Source: an uncultured Actinomycetes bacterium (lineage in GTDB: Bacteria; Actinomycetota; Thermoleophilia; Solirubrobacterales; Solirubrobacteraceae). Taken from it: a DNA stretch of 42,769 nt. Below, piece by piece: positions 7,575 through 16,767 of this stretch (within the stretch, counting starts at the first letter, position 1; every line of letters starts with the position of its first letter). Below the pieces are notes generated by a model. It was not told where the DNA came from. It saw only the letters and a program-made list of their open reading frames with translations, and did not search any database. Made by a program: the position numbers and the translations under genes. The stretch spans positions 1-42,769 of the forward strand of contig CALAQT010000552.1 of the NCBI GenBank assembly GCA_937888775.1, written 5' to 3'.

Positions 7575-8945
7575 CTAACCGTGGATCAGCCAGCCGTCGG
7601 CGGCACGGGCGGCTTCCATCACGGCCTCAGACATCGTCGGATGGCCGTGCACGAGGTGCGCAACCTCGGTGTAGCCGCCCTCCAGCGCTCGCGTGTTGAC
7701 GAGCTCCTGGATCAGCTCGGTCGCCTTGGAGCCGACGATGTGGCCGCCGAGCAGCTCGCCGTACTTCTTCTCGCCGACGATCTTGACCAGTCCGGTTCGG
7801 TCGCCGTAGACAGTGCCCGCGCCGACGGCGCCGTACTGAACCTTGCCCACCACCACGTCATAGCCCTGCTCGCGCGCCTGGGCCTCGGTCAGCCCGAAGC
7901 TGGCCACATTCGGCGTGCTGAAGGTCGCGCGCGGAATGTCGACATAGGCGAGCGGATGGACCGGCAGGCCGGCGGCACCCTCGACCGCGATCACACCTTC
8001 GTCGGACGCCTTGTGGGCCAGCGCCGGGCCATGGACCAGGTCGCCGATCGCGTACACGCCGGCGACGCTTGTGTGCATCGCCCCATCGACCTCGATCAGA
8101 CCGTCGTCGGCGAGCTTGACGCCGGCCGACTCCAGTCCCAGCGCCTCTATGTCGGGGCCGCGTCCGGCGGCGATCACCAGCCAGTCGACCTCGCCGGGTT
8201 GATCGTTGTAGGTGAACTTGACGCTGGACCCGGTCGACTCCACGTTCTTTACGAGCGTTGCGGTGTGGACCTTGATCCCCTGCTTCTTGAACCCGCGTTC
8301 GGCGACCTTGGAGACGTCGGCGTCCTCGGTCGGCAGCACGCGATCCAGGGCCTCGAACAGCGCCACCTCGACGCCCAGTCGCGCATAAGCCGAGGCGATC
8401 TCGCTGCCCGAGGCACCGGCGCCAACCACGGCCATCGTCGCCGGCAGATCGCTTAGCGCCCAAGCCTCCTCGGTGCCGATCACCCGCCCGCCGAACTCGG
8501 CGCCGGGAATCGGGCGCTTGACCGAGCCGGTGGCGAGGATGATCGTCTTGGCGGCCAGCAGCCGATCGCCGACCGTGACCTGACCTTCTCCGGCGAGCGA
8601 GCCCTCGCCGTCGATCAGCTCGATCTGGTTCTTCTTGAACAAGCCCGCGACTCCACCGGTCAGGGTGGAGACCACCTTCTGGCGGCGAGCGCTGACTGCC
8701 GTGAAGTCAACCTGAGGCGTTCCGACGGTGATCCCGAACTCGCCCGCGTCGCGGATCTCACTCAGCACGTCGGCCGTGCGCAGCACCGCCTTGGCGGGGA
8801 TGCAGGCGTAGTTGAGGCACCGCCCGCCGATCGTGTCCTTCTCGATCACGGCGGTCTTCATCCCCAGCTGCGCGGCCCGGATCGCGGCCACGTAGCCGCC
8901 CGGGCCGGAACCGATGATCACGCAGTCATAAGTGCTGTCTGCCAT
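7575..8945 (-). CDS. lpdA: Dihydrolipoamide dehydrogenase (E3)
   Basis: FAD-dependent pyridine nucleotide-disulfide oxidoreductase that reoxidises dihydrolipoamide using NAD+. 456 residues, a normal length. FAD-binding GSGPGGYVAAIRAAQ is at the N-terminus. The redox disulfide is in GGRCLNYACIPAKAVL (CxxxxC; the residues between differ from the more common CLNVGC). A second Rossmann motif GAGASGSEIASAYA binds NAD, and the C-terminal acid/base pair is in HGHPTMSEA. ATG at 8945 is preceded by a -10-like hexamer 8 bp upstream and no Shine-Dalgarno, suggesting a leaderless message that begins the operon running down to 4898. Confidence 0.95.
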   Translation of the reverse strand: MADSTYDCVIIGSGPGGYVAAIRAAQLGMKTAVIEKDTIGGRCLNYACIPAKAVLRTADVLSEIRDAGEFGITVGTPQVDFTAVSARRQKVVSTLTGGVAGLFKKNQIELIDGEGSLAGEGQVTVGDRLLAAKTIILATGSVKRPIPGAEFGGRVIGTEEAWALSDLPATMAVVGAGASGSEIASAYARLGVEVALFEALDRVLPTEDADVSKVAERGFKKQGIKVHTATLVKNVESTGSSVKFTYNDQPGEVDWLVIAAGRGPDIEALGLESAGVKLADDGLIEVDGAMHTSVAGVYAIGDLVHGPALAHKASDEGVIAVEGAAGLPVHPLAYVDIPRATFSTPNVASFGLTEAQAREQGYDVVVGKVQYGAVGAGTVYGDRTGLVKIVGEKKYGELLGGHIVGSKATELIQELVNTRALEGGYTEVAHLVHGHPTMSEAVMEAARAADGWLIHG

Positions 8946-8953
8946 CGCAACGG

Positions 8954-8959
8954 AGCCTA
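8954..8959 (-). promoter_or_regulatory. -10-like TAGGCT placed for a leaderless lpdA transcript
   Basis: TAGGCT on the minus strand lies exactly 8 bp before the lpdA ATG. A start site about 7 bp downstream of a -10 would coincide with the start codon, so the mRNA would have no leader. The -35 region is weak. Confidence 0.4.
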
Positions 8960-8993
8960 TCTCACGACGAGCCCCAGACCCCGGGCGCGAGGC

Positions 8994-9581
8994 CTACCGA
9001 CCGGGGTAGCTGGGCATCTGGATCCGGCCTAGGACCCGAACGAGCTTGTAGAACAGATAGCCCCCGCCTGCCATCACCACCGGCGGGACCAGAAACCCGA
9101 GCAGGTTGCTGGCCTCGATGAGCAGCAGCGCGAACAGCATCGTAATGATCGCCAGCAGCGCCATGAAGGCGAGCACCGCTCCGTACCACAGCCTCCAGAG
9201 GCCGATCGCGCAGGAGCACATCAGCAGGGCGAAGACGATCACGCCGCCGGCTGCCGGGTGCTTGGCGCCGATCTTGGCCCCGGCCGCGAACGCGATCAGG
9301 TTGGCGCCCCCCAGCAGCACGGCGACAGCGGCGGCGACGATGATCGCTCCCGGCCGCTCGCCCGGCGCCAGCGGCGCCAGTGCGGCACGGGCTTCGGCGT
9401 CACGGCGCTGGGAGCGGCTGAGCGTGGGTTCGCTGCTCGCCGCGGGGGCGCCCACAGCGCTCGCAGCTCCCGACGCGCCCGAGCGGTCCGCCGCCTCGGG
9501 CCTGGGCGGGCTCCGCGCACTCGGGCGGGTCCTGCTCGGCCGCGCCTCAGAGCCTTTGCGCTTGCGGCTATGGCGCGCCAA
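8994..9581 (-). CDS. Small multi-pass membrane protein, function unknown
   Basis: 195 residues. The first ~75 are highly basic and Ser/Pro/Ala-rich, probably a disordered cytoplasmic tail. Four hydrophobic segments follow at about 78-102, 108-128, 132-153 and 160-178. The segment around residue 125 contains LLMCSCAIGLW. No catalytic motif was recognised. Its start lies inside the last 14 bp of thiE, so it is probably co-transcribed with thiE; a role in thiamin metabolism cannot be claimed from that alone. Confidence 0.7.
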   Translation of the reverse strand: MARHSRKRKGSEARPSRTRPSARSPPRPEAADRSGASGAASAVGAPAASSEPTLSRSQRRDAEARAALAPLAPGERPGAIIVAAAVAVLLGGANLIAFAAGAKIGAKHPAAGGVIVFALLMCSCAIGLWRLWYGAVLAFMALLAIITMLFALLLIEASNLLGFLVPPVVMAGGGYLFYKLVRVLGRIQMPSYPGR

Positions 9582-10239
9582 CGCTCACCCCGCCTACGCC
9601 GCTCTCGTCGCCCGGCGACGCGGCCTCGAGCTCGGCTCGCAGCGCCCGCGCGGCCCGCTCGGGGTCCGCGGCCTGGGTAAGGGCGCGCACGACTGCCACA
9701 CCACGCGCTCCGGCCGCGCGGACGGTCGGTAGCTTGCCGGCGTCGATACCCCCGATCGCGAAGAACGGCGTGGTGGCGTGTGCGGCCGCGTGGCGTATGA
9801 GCTCAAGCCCGACGGCCGCTGCACCCGGCTTGGTCGGGGTTTGGTGCACGGGTCCGACGCCGATGTAGTCGACGCCCGCCGGACCCGCCGCATCCACCTG
9901 TGCCCGGGAATGGGTAGAGAGCCCAACCAGCCGCTGCGCACCGACGATCGCTCGGGCGGCGGCCACGGGAGTGTCGTCCTGTCCGACGTGCACGCCGTCG
10001 GCATCGGTATCGGCCACCAGGTCCGGGCGATCGTTGAGTATGAACAGCGCGGCGTGCTCGGCGCATATGCGGGCAAAGTGCCGGCCCAGCAGGACGAGCT
10101 GGACGTCGTCGACGGTCTTGTCGCGCAGCTGGACGATGTCCACGCCGCCGCGCAGAGCGGCGTGTAGCCACGCGTCGGGCCGCCCGTCGCAGATCAGGTA
10201 CAGACGCGCTGAGGCCAGGCGCTCGCGGCGATCGATCAC
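9568..10239 (-). CDS. thiE: Thiamine-phosphate synthase
   Basis: Joins the HMP pyrophosphate and thiazole phosphate moieties to give thiamin phosphate. About 223 residues from a GTG at 10239. TIM-barrel signatures are clear: LYLICDG at strand 1, VQLRDK, NDRPDLVADTDADGVHVGQDD, GLSTHS, DYIGVGPVHQTPTKPG and FFAIGGI. The GTG start is chosen because the matching protein begins with VIDRRERLASARLYLI; no Shine-Dalgarno is visible upstream. It is divergent from the TPP-riboswitch-controlled thiO-S-G operon and no second riboswitch lies on its own side, so it may be regulated differently. Confidence 0.93.
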   Translation of the reverse strand: MIDRRERLASARLYLICDGRPDAWLHAALRGGVDIVQLRDKTVDDVQLVLLGRHFARICAEHAALFILNDRPDLVADTDADGVHVGQDDTPVAAARAIVGAQRLVGLSTHSRAQVDAAGPAGVDYIGVGPVHQTPTKPGAAAVGLELIRHAAAHATTPFFAIGGIDAGKLPTVRAAGARGVAVVRALTQAADPERAARALRAELEAASPGDESGVGGVSVGAP

Positions 10240-10266
10240 AGTCCAAGTCTGCCAGGAGCGCCGCGC

Positions 10267-10272
10267 TAGCAT
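10267..10272 (+). promoter_or_regulatory. -10-like TAGCAT ahead of the TPP riboswitch
   Basis: TAGCAT ends 10 bp before the first conserved bases of the TPP aptamer, the distance expected if transcription starts right at the riboswitch. There is no clear -35. Confidence 0.35.
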
Positions 10273-10282
10273 TGGCTGACAA

Positions 10283-10368
10283 CGGGAGCCCCACCGCTGG
10301 GCTGAGAGGGCGGAGCCTGAATCCGCCGACCGTCTGAACCTGACCCGGGTAATGCCGGCGCAGGGAGG
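10283..10368 (+). promoter_or_regulatory. TPP riboswitch (THI element)
   Basis: Contains the conserved THI-box blocks in order: GGGAGCCCC, GGCTGAGAGGG (10300-10310), CTGAACCTGACCCGGGTAATGCC and GGCGCAGGGAGG. These match the pyrimidine- and pyrophosphate-binding sides of the TPP aptamer. The final GGGAGG (10363-10368) doubles as the Shine-Dalgarno of thiO, whose TTG start follows 5 bp later. There is no room for a separate expression platform or terminator, so ligand binding probably hides the ribosome site directly and controls translation of thiO-S-G. Confidence 0.95.
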
Positions 10369-10373
10369 TTTCT

Positions 10374-11536
10374 TTGCACAACAGCAATCCGCAAGCAGTT
10401 GACGTGGTGGTGATCGGCGGGGGCGTGATCGGCCTGGCGGTCGGCTGGTACGCGTGCCGGCACGGCCTGGACGTGATCGTGCTTGACCGCCACCAGCCGG
10501 GCCACGCGGCCTCATACGTGGCCGCCGGGATGCTCGGACCGATCGCCGAGGCCACCCCCGGTGAGGAGCCGCTGCTGGAGCTCGGGCTGGCCAGTGCCCT
10601 GGCCTATCCCTCGTTTGTCGCGCAGCTGACCAGCGCGTCGGGGACGCCCGACATCGGCTACCGGGAGTGTGGAACCCTCCTGGTGGCGCGCGACCGCGAC
10701 GACGCCGAGGCGCTGCAGCGGGAGCTGGAGCTGCGACATCGGTTCGGTCTGCGCGTGGAGCGCCTGCTGGCCAGTGAAGCGCGTCGGCGCGAGCCCGCGC
10801 TCGCGCCGACGCTGCGACTGGCCCTCGACGTCCCCGACGACCACGCGATCGACCCGCGCCGATTGACCGCGGCTCTGACCGCCGCGCTCACCACCGCGGG
10901 TGGACGGGTGGCACCCGGGACGCGGGCCAGCGCGCTGGCGCTGCGCGACGGGCGCGCCTGTGGCGTGCAACTTGGTGACGGCACTCTGCTGGCGGCCGAG
11001 CGGGTGGTGATCGCGGCCGGCGCCTGGTGTGACGAGATCGATGGGATTCCGCCGCCGGCGCGCGTTCCGGTGCGCCCGGTGAAGGGTCAGATCCTGCGCT
11101 TGCACGATCCCGCGGGTCCGGGATTGCTGGACCATGTGGTCAGGATGCCCAGCGGCAGCTACATCGTCCCGCGCGGAGACGGCCGTTATGTGATCGGTGC
11201 AACGACGGAGGAGCGAGGCTTTGACACCAGCTTCACAGCCGGGGCGGCGTTTGAGCTGTTGCGCGACGCCGGCGAGCTGGTGCCGGGGATCTCGGAGCTG
11301 GTGATCGACGAGCTCTCGGCCGGGCTGCGGCCCGGCACCCCCGATAATCTGCCCGTGATCGGTGCCACCGAAGTCCCGGGCCTGCTGTGGGCGGCCGGCC
11401 ATCGGCGAAACGGCATCCTGCTGGCGCCGATCACCGCCCAGCTGGTCACCGACGCGCTGCTCGGCAAGCCGCCCTCAGAGCTGGCCCAGGCATTCGCTCA
11501 GACCCGGTTTCACCGTGCCCCGCTGGGGAGCGCCAC

Positions 11537-11540
<4 letters not shown>
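10374..11540 (+). CDS. thiO: Glycine oxidase (thiazole branch of thiamin synthesis)
   Basis: FAD-dependent oxidation of glycine to the imine (dehydroglycine) used for the thiazole ring. 388 residues of the DAO family. The dinucleotide-binding motif VVVIGGGVIGLAVGW is at ~10-24, followed by AASYVAAGMLGP, a family hallmark. PVKGQIL and the C-terminal RPGTPDNLPVIG and WAAGHRRNGILLAP segments are typical of ThiO. It starts at a TTG five bases after the GGGAGG at the riboswitch 3' end. The stop codon overlaps the thiS GTG start. First gene of the riboswitch-controlled operon. Confidence 0.95.
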
Positions 11541-13069
<1,529 letters not shown>

Positions 13070-13073
<4 letters not shown>

Positions 13074-13702
13074 GGATCGCGATCCCGCTGTTTGACAGGA
13101 TCACCGCGCTGGACGCCGTCGGTCCCTACGAAGTCCTCTCCCGCCTGCCCGGCGCCGAGGTCCATTTCCTGGCCGCCGAGCCGGGACCCAAGCGCACCGA
13201 GAACGGGATGCTGGCGCTGATCGCCGACCGCTCGCTCGATCAGCTCACCGACCCCGACGTGGTCGTGGTGCCCGGCGGCCTGGGCACCCGGGCGCTGATC
13301 GAGGACCGCGGGATGCTCGACTGGCTGCGCGCCGCTCACCAGCGCACGCAGTGGACGACCTCGGTCTGCACCGGATCGCTGCTACTCGCAGCCGCAGGGA
13401 TCCTCGACGGGCTGGAGGCGACGACGCATTGGCTTGAGCTCGACACGCTGGCGTCGCTGGGTGCCACCGCCGTCGCCCGCCGCGTCGTGGTGCAGGGCAA
13501 GGTGATGACCGCAGCCGGTGTGTCGGCCGGGATCGACATGGCGCTTACCCTCGCGGCCAAGATCGCCGGCGAGGAGATCGCCCAGGCGATCCAGCTCGGC
13601 ATCGAGTACGACCCCCATCCGCCGTTTGACAGCGGCTCGCCGGACACGGCGCCGGCGCGAGTCGTCGAGCTCGTCCGCCGCCGGCCCGAGACGTTCTCCT
13701 AG
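13070..13702 (+). CDS. DJ-1/PfpI-family protein (isonitrile hydratase-like)
   Basis: 210 residues, class I glutamine-amidotransferase-like fold. Expected landmarks are present: IPLFDRITALDAVGPYEVL at the N-terminus (Asp/Glu near the active site), VVVPGG, the nucleophile elbow TSVCTGSLLLAAAG with Cys, and ATTHW with the His that follows it. This pattern is typical of the subgroup containing isonitrile hydratase and transcription-regulator N-domains, but there is no C-terminal DNA-binding domain here. It is the last gene of the thiO operon (ATGA overlap). The substrate is unknown. Confidence 0.85.
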
Positions 13703-13794
13703 TGTCGTGATTTGAGACTGCGCCCAGCCGCTCTGGAGATTACGTGTTGAAGTCGCCTCCCAGGGCCAGCGGCTCGCTGGCGGCCCCGCCAACG

Positions 13795-13800
13795 TACACT
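13795..13800 (+). promoter_or_regulatory. -10-like TACACT placed for a leaderless argF transcript
   Basis: TACACT ends 7 bp before the TTG start of argF, and there is no Shine-Dalgarno. The spacing would put the first transcribed base at the start codon. Confidence 0.4.
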
Positions 13801-13807
13801 GCTGCGC

Positions 13808-14686
13808 TTGACGCGCCACTTCCTCACCGGTGCCGAGCTGGGCGAAGCTGAGCTAGATGCGCTGCTGACGCGGGCCATCGAACTCAAGTCGGCCCCGTTC
13901 GCCTCCGCCGCGCTGCGCGGCCGCTCGGTCGCGCTCCTGTTCCAGGCGCCCTCCACCCGCACGCGCCTGTCGTTCGAGGCTGGGATCGTGGAGCTCAGCG
14001 GCCACCCTATCGTGCTGCGCAGCAAGGAGCTGCAGCTCAGCCGCGGCGAGTCGGTGCGTGACACCGCGTATGTGTTCTCCCGTCACGTGGCGGCGGTCGG
14101 GATCCGCACCGGTTCCGACGCGCTGGTCCGCGAGCTGGCCGAGCACGCCACCGTCCCGGTCTTCAACATGCTCACCGCCGAGCACCATCCCTGCCAGGCG
14201 CTCGCCGACCTGCTCACCCTGCGCGAGTCGTTCGGGTCGCTGCGCGGGCTCAAGCTCGCTTATGTCGGCGACGGCAACAACGTCGCACGATCACTGGCCG
14301 TCGTCGGCGCGCTGGCCGGCGTGGAGGTGCGGATTGCGTCGCCGCCCGGCTATCAGCTGGATCCGGTCGCCGACGCGATCATGACCGACGATCCCCGCAC
14401 CGCGGTCGATGGTGTTGATGCCGTCTACACCGACGTCTGGGTAAGCATGTCCGACGACCCCCAAAGCGCCGACGAGCGTCGCCGCGCGCTGGCTCCCTAC
14501 CGCCTCGACGAGTACCTGCTCAACCGTGCCGCGCCGCACGCGATCGCGCTGCACTGCCTGCCTGCCCACCCGGGTGAGGAGATCACCGCCGCGGTCCTAT
14601 ACGGCGACCGTCAGCGCATCTGGGATCAGGCCGAGAACCGGCGTCACGCGCAGAAGGCACTGGTGGAGCTGCTCGTCGCCGAGTAA
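13808..14686 (+). CDS. argF: Ornithine carbamoyltransferase
   Basis: Makes citrulline from ornithine and carbamoyl phosphate in arginine synthesis. 292 residues, slightly short for the family. The carbamoyl-phosphate loop is in FQAPSTRTRLSFE; HPCQALADLLT and the ornithine-binding HCLPAHPGEEI motif are intact, as is YVGDGNNVARSL. It starts with TTG at 13808, directly matching the expected N-terminus TRHFLTG. It is isolated from other arginine genes in this window, being flanked by the thiO operon and a histone-like gene. Confidence 0.94.
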   Translation: MTRHFLTGAELGEAELDALLTRAIELKSAPFASAALRGRSVALLFQAPSTRTRLSFEAGIVELSGHPIVLRSKELQLSRGESVRDTAYVFSRHVAAVGIRTGSDALVRELAEHATVPVFNMLTAEHHPCQALADLLTLRESFGSLRGLKLAYVGDGNNVARSLAVVGALAGVEVRIASPPGYQLDPVADAIMTDDPRTAVDGVDAVYTDVWVSMSDDPQSADERRRALAPYRLDEYLLNRAAPHAIALHCLPAHPGEEITAAVLYGDRQRIWDQAENRRHAQKALVELLVAE

Positions 14687-14708
14687 ATCCCTGCGTCAAC
14701 TGCAGCGT

Positions 14709-14721
14709 TCCGAATTTCGGA
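14709..14721. repeat. 13-bp palindrome between argF and the histone-like gene
   Basis: TCCGAATTTCGGA is a perfect inverted repeat around a single central T. It starts 23 bp after the argF stop and about 40 bp before a -10-like hexamer (TAGGCT, 14760-14765) of the next gene. It could be an operator for that gene or part of a terminator; there is no T-tract. Confidence 0.5.
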
Positions 14722-14759
14722 CGGGGTGACCCAGACGCACAGACGAACAGCCGTTTGGA

Positions 14760-14765
14760 TAGGCT
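14760..14765 (+). promoter_or_regulatory. -10-like TAGGCT of the histone-like gene
   Basis: TAGGCT lies 33 bp upstream of the ATG at 14799, leaving a leader of about 26 bases that contains a strong GAGGAGG ribosome site (14786-14792). No clear -35 is visible. Confidence 0.35.
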
Positions 14766-14798
14766 CGCGTCAGCGTCACGCCTATGAGGAGGCACTAC

Positions 14799-15719
14799 AT
14801 GCCTGCACCGAAAACCACGTCGTCGGACAGTTCCAAATCGCCGCCAGCCCGCAAGTCTTCATCCGCCGCCAGCCCCACCGCCGAGCGCTCGACGACCACG
14901 TCAAAGAGCACGGCCGCCGCCGCGAGGAGCGGCGCCAAGGCCACCGCCACCAGTGCGCGCAAGGCGGCGGGCAAGACCGCCATCCAGGCGAAGTCTGGGG
15001 CCACCAAGACCACCCGCGCTGCGCAGGCCGGAGCCCAGAAGACCGCTCGCTCAGCCAGCCAGGGTGGCGCGCGCTCCACCGCCAAGGCGGCCGGCGGCGC
15101 GGCTGCGGGCACGGCCAAGACGGCGCGCACGGCAGCCAAGGGGACCGCGACAGTCGCCCGCGGCGGCGCCAAGCGCACCGTGTCCACGGCCAAGTCAGCG
15201 GCCACCAGCACGCGCCGCACCAGCCCCCGCGCCGACGGCGTGGTCGCCGTCGCCGAGCAGCTGGCCAGCGCGGTCAAGCCACGTGACCTTGTGATGCTCA
15301 CCCGCGAGCGCATCCAGGAGACCCTCGACGAAGCCGCCGCCCGCGGGCGCGTCACACGCAAGGACGCCAACGAACTGGTCGCCGAGCTCGTCCGCCGCGG
15401 TCGCAGTCAGACCGATGAGCTGGTGGGCGATGTTGAGCAGCTCCTGGAGCGCGGGCGCGAGCAGTTGGAGTCAGCGACCAAGCGCGCTCGCAAGGCCGAG
15501 CCGGTTGACCGTCTGATGCGAGGCGCCGATCGCGCCCGACGCGCCGCCGGAGTCGGCCCTGCGTTTCCGATCCTCGGCTACGACGATCTAACCGCCGCCC
15601 AGGTGCAGGAGCGACTCAAGGATCTGCGCAAGCCCGAACTGCGCAAGGTACGTACCTACGAGAGTAAGCACGGGGCGCGTAAAACCGTGCTGGGGGCGAT
15701 CGATAAATCGCTCTCCTGA
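14799..15719 (+). CDS. Histone H1-like Lys/Ala-rich protein with C-terminal helical domain
   Basis: 306 residues. Residues ~1-145 are an H1-like low-complexity tail of Ala, Lys, Ser, Thr, Arg and Gly with recurrent KxxA/TAK elements and almost no acidic residues, suited to coating DNA. Residues ~150-250 are a long charged helical region (DELVGDVEQLLERGREQLESA-type heptads). The last ~45 residues form a distinct conserved-looking module, FPILGYDDLTAAQV then LRKPELRKVRTYE, ending near a KTVLGAIDKSL segment. Similar layouts occur in actinobacterial proteins described as nucleoid- or lipid-droplet-associated; which applies here is not known. ATG at 14799 has GAGGAGG seven bases upstream. Confidence 0.75.
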   Translation: MPAPKTTSSDSSKSPPARKSSSAASPTAERSTTTSKSTAAAARSGAKATATSARKAAGKTAIQAKSGATKTTRAAQAGAQKTARSASQGGARSTAKAAGGAAAGTAKTARTAAKGTATVARGGAKRTVSTAKSAATSTRRTSPRADGVVAVAEQLASAVKPRDLVMLTRERIQETLDEAAARGRVTRKDANELVAELVRRGRSQTDELVGDVEQLLERGREQLESATKRARKAEPVDRLMRGADRARRAAGVGPAFPILGYDDLTAAQVQERLKDLRKPELRKVRTYESKHGARKTVLGAIDKSLS

Positions 15720-15740
15720 CGCCTTTAGGACATACCCGGC

Positions 15741-15815
15741 CCGATCAGCCGAGTCCGCTCGGGTTGGGTCTTGGCGCGATGCGTTTGGCGTTCTCCCGCA
15801 AGCTCCGCTGATCGG
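15741..15815. repeat. Long-range inverted repeat between convergent genes
   Basis: 15741-15753 pairs with 15803-15815 over 13 bp with one mismatch (CCGATCAGC is perfect), enclosing a 49-base loop. It follows the histone-like gene stop and lies beyond the end of the convergent peptidase remnant, so a bidirectional terminator-like structure is possible. No poly-T follows. Confidence 0.45.
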
Positions 15816-15826
15816 ACTGGGCAGTC

Positions 15827-16758
15827 CTAGGTCGGGCTCGGCGTTTCGATGCCCAGGTCAGCGAGCAGGACGCGGAATCTCAGCGGTTGGCCGGTCAGTT
15901 CCCCTGCAGTGCGTCACCCAGTAGCTGCGCGTAACGGTGTCGGAGCTCGTGGAGTGGGCGTTGGGCGCCGTGCAACTCTGACTCGTAGACCAGCTTGGCC
16001 GCGTAGCGGCGCAGGTAGATCAGCCGCTTCGCCCGCGCGTGGGAGACGATCTCGGACGGGTCCTCGATCCGCAGGCGCCGTTGCAGCCAGTGCGGGTTCT
16101 CGACCAGGTGCTGCAAGAGGAACGCGTAGGCCTCGGTGATGCCGTTGTCGCCGAGGTAACGAAACTCGAACGGGAGTGACGGATCGACGTGGGCGTAGTG
16201 CTCGGTGTGCCCGCTCTCATGGAACAGCACGCCGTAGTCGTCGCGCCCGCCCACCGGCGCCAGCACCAGGTAGATCTCGCCCGGGACGCGAACCGGAGCG
16301 CAGAAGGCGCGCGGTGACTTGCGCGGCCGCCGCTCGATGCCGAGCGTCACCCGCGATGCTGTGAGGCTTCGATCCCGAGTCCGCGCAGGGTCTCGATCAG
16401 GCTCGACACGAGCCGCTGGGCGGGAAACCAAGCGTCCTGATCGGGGGCGCGGAAGAAGCGCGGTATGTCCGCGCCGCGCCAATTCGGCATCAAGGGCCTT
16501 GGTCGCCTGTCCGACGGTGCCCTCGACGGCGAAGTCGAGCAGCATCCGCGCCCGGCGCTGCTGGTCGGTCTCCGTGGGGGCCGCGTCGACGCGGTCACGG
16601 AGCCGAGCCACGGCGTCACGGGTGAACAGCCCTGCGTGCCGCGCGTAAATCGGCTCGATCTCATATTCGGCCTCGAGCCCGGCGTAATGACGGTAATACG
16701 CGCCCGTGAGCTCGGAGATGAAGGTCTCCGCCGAGTGCCGGTAGGCGTCCAGATCCAT
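15827..16758 (-). pseudogene. Decayed zinc metallopeptidase (M3-like, HESGH motif)
   Basis: A single frame is open from 16758 to 15895, but the protein changes frame. Residues ~1-95 (MDLDAYRHSAETFISEL onward) and ~133-287 (TLGIERRPRKSPRAFCAP, zinc motif FHESGHTEHYAH, YLGDNGITEAYAFLLQHL) look genuine, whereas the ~40 residues between are Arg/Pro junk. In that interval (about 16352-16475) another minus frame reads PRFFRAPDQDAWFPAQ, then LVSSLIETLRGLGIEASQH. So one +1 and one -1 change bracket it. The in-frame end (GDALQGN, stop at 15895) is also abrupt: a different frame continues ELTGQPLRFRVLLADLG to a TAG at 15827, as if an internal piece had been lost. The activity is probably gone. Confidence 0.7.
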
Positions 16759-16767
16759 AGGACTGCC

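Noticed and set aside
6840..8456. A 538-codon plus-strand open frame opposite lpdA
   Set aside because: Shadow of lpdA and the DsbA-like gene; no recognisable domain.
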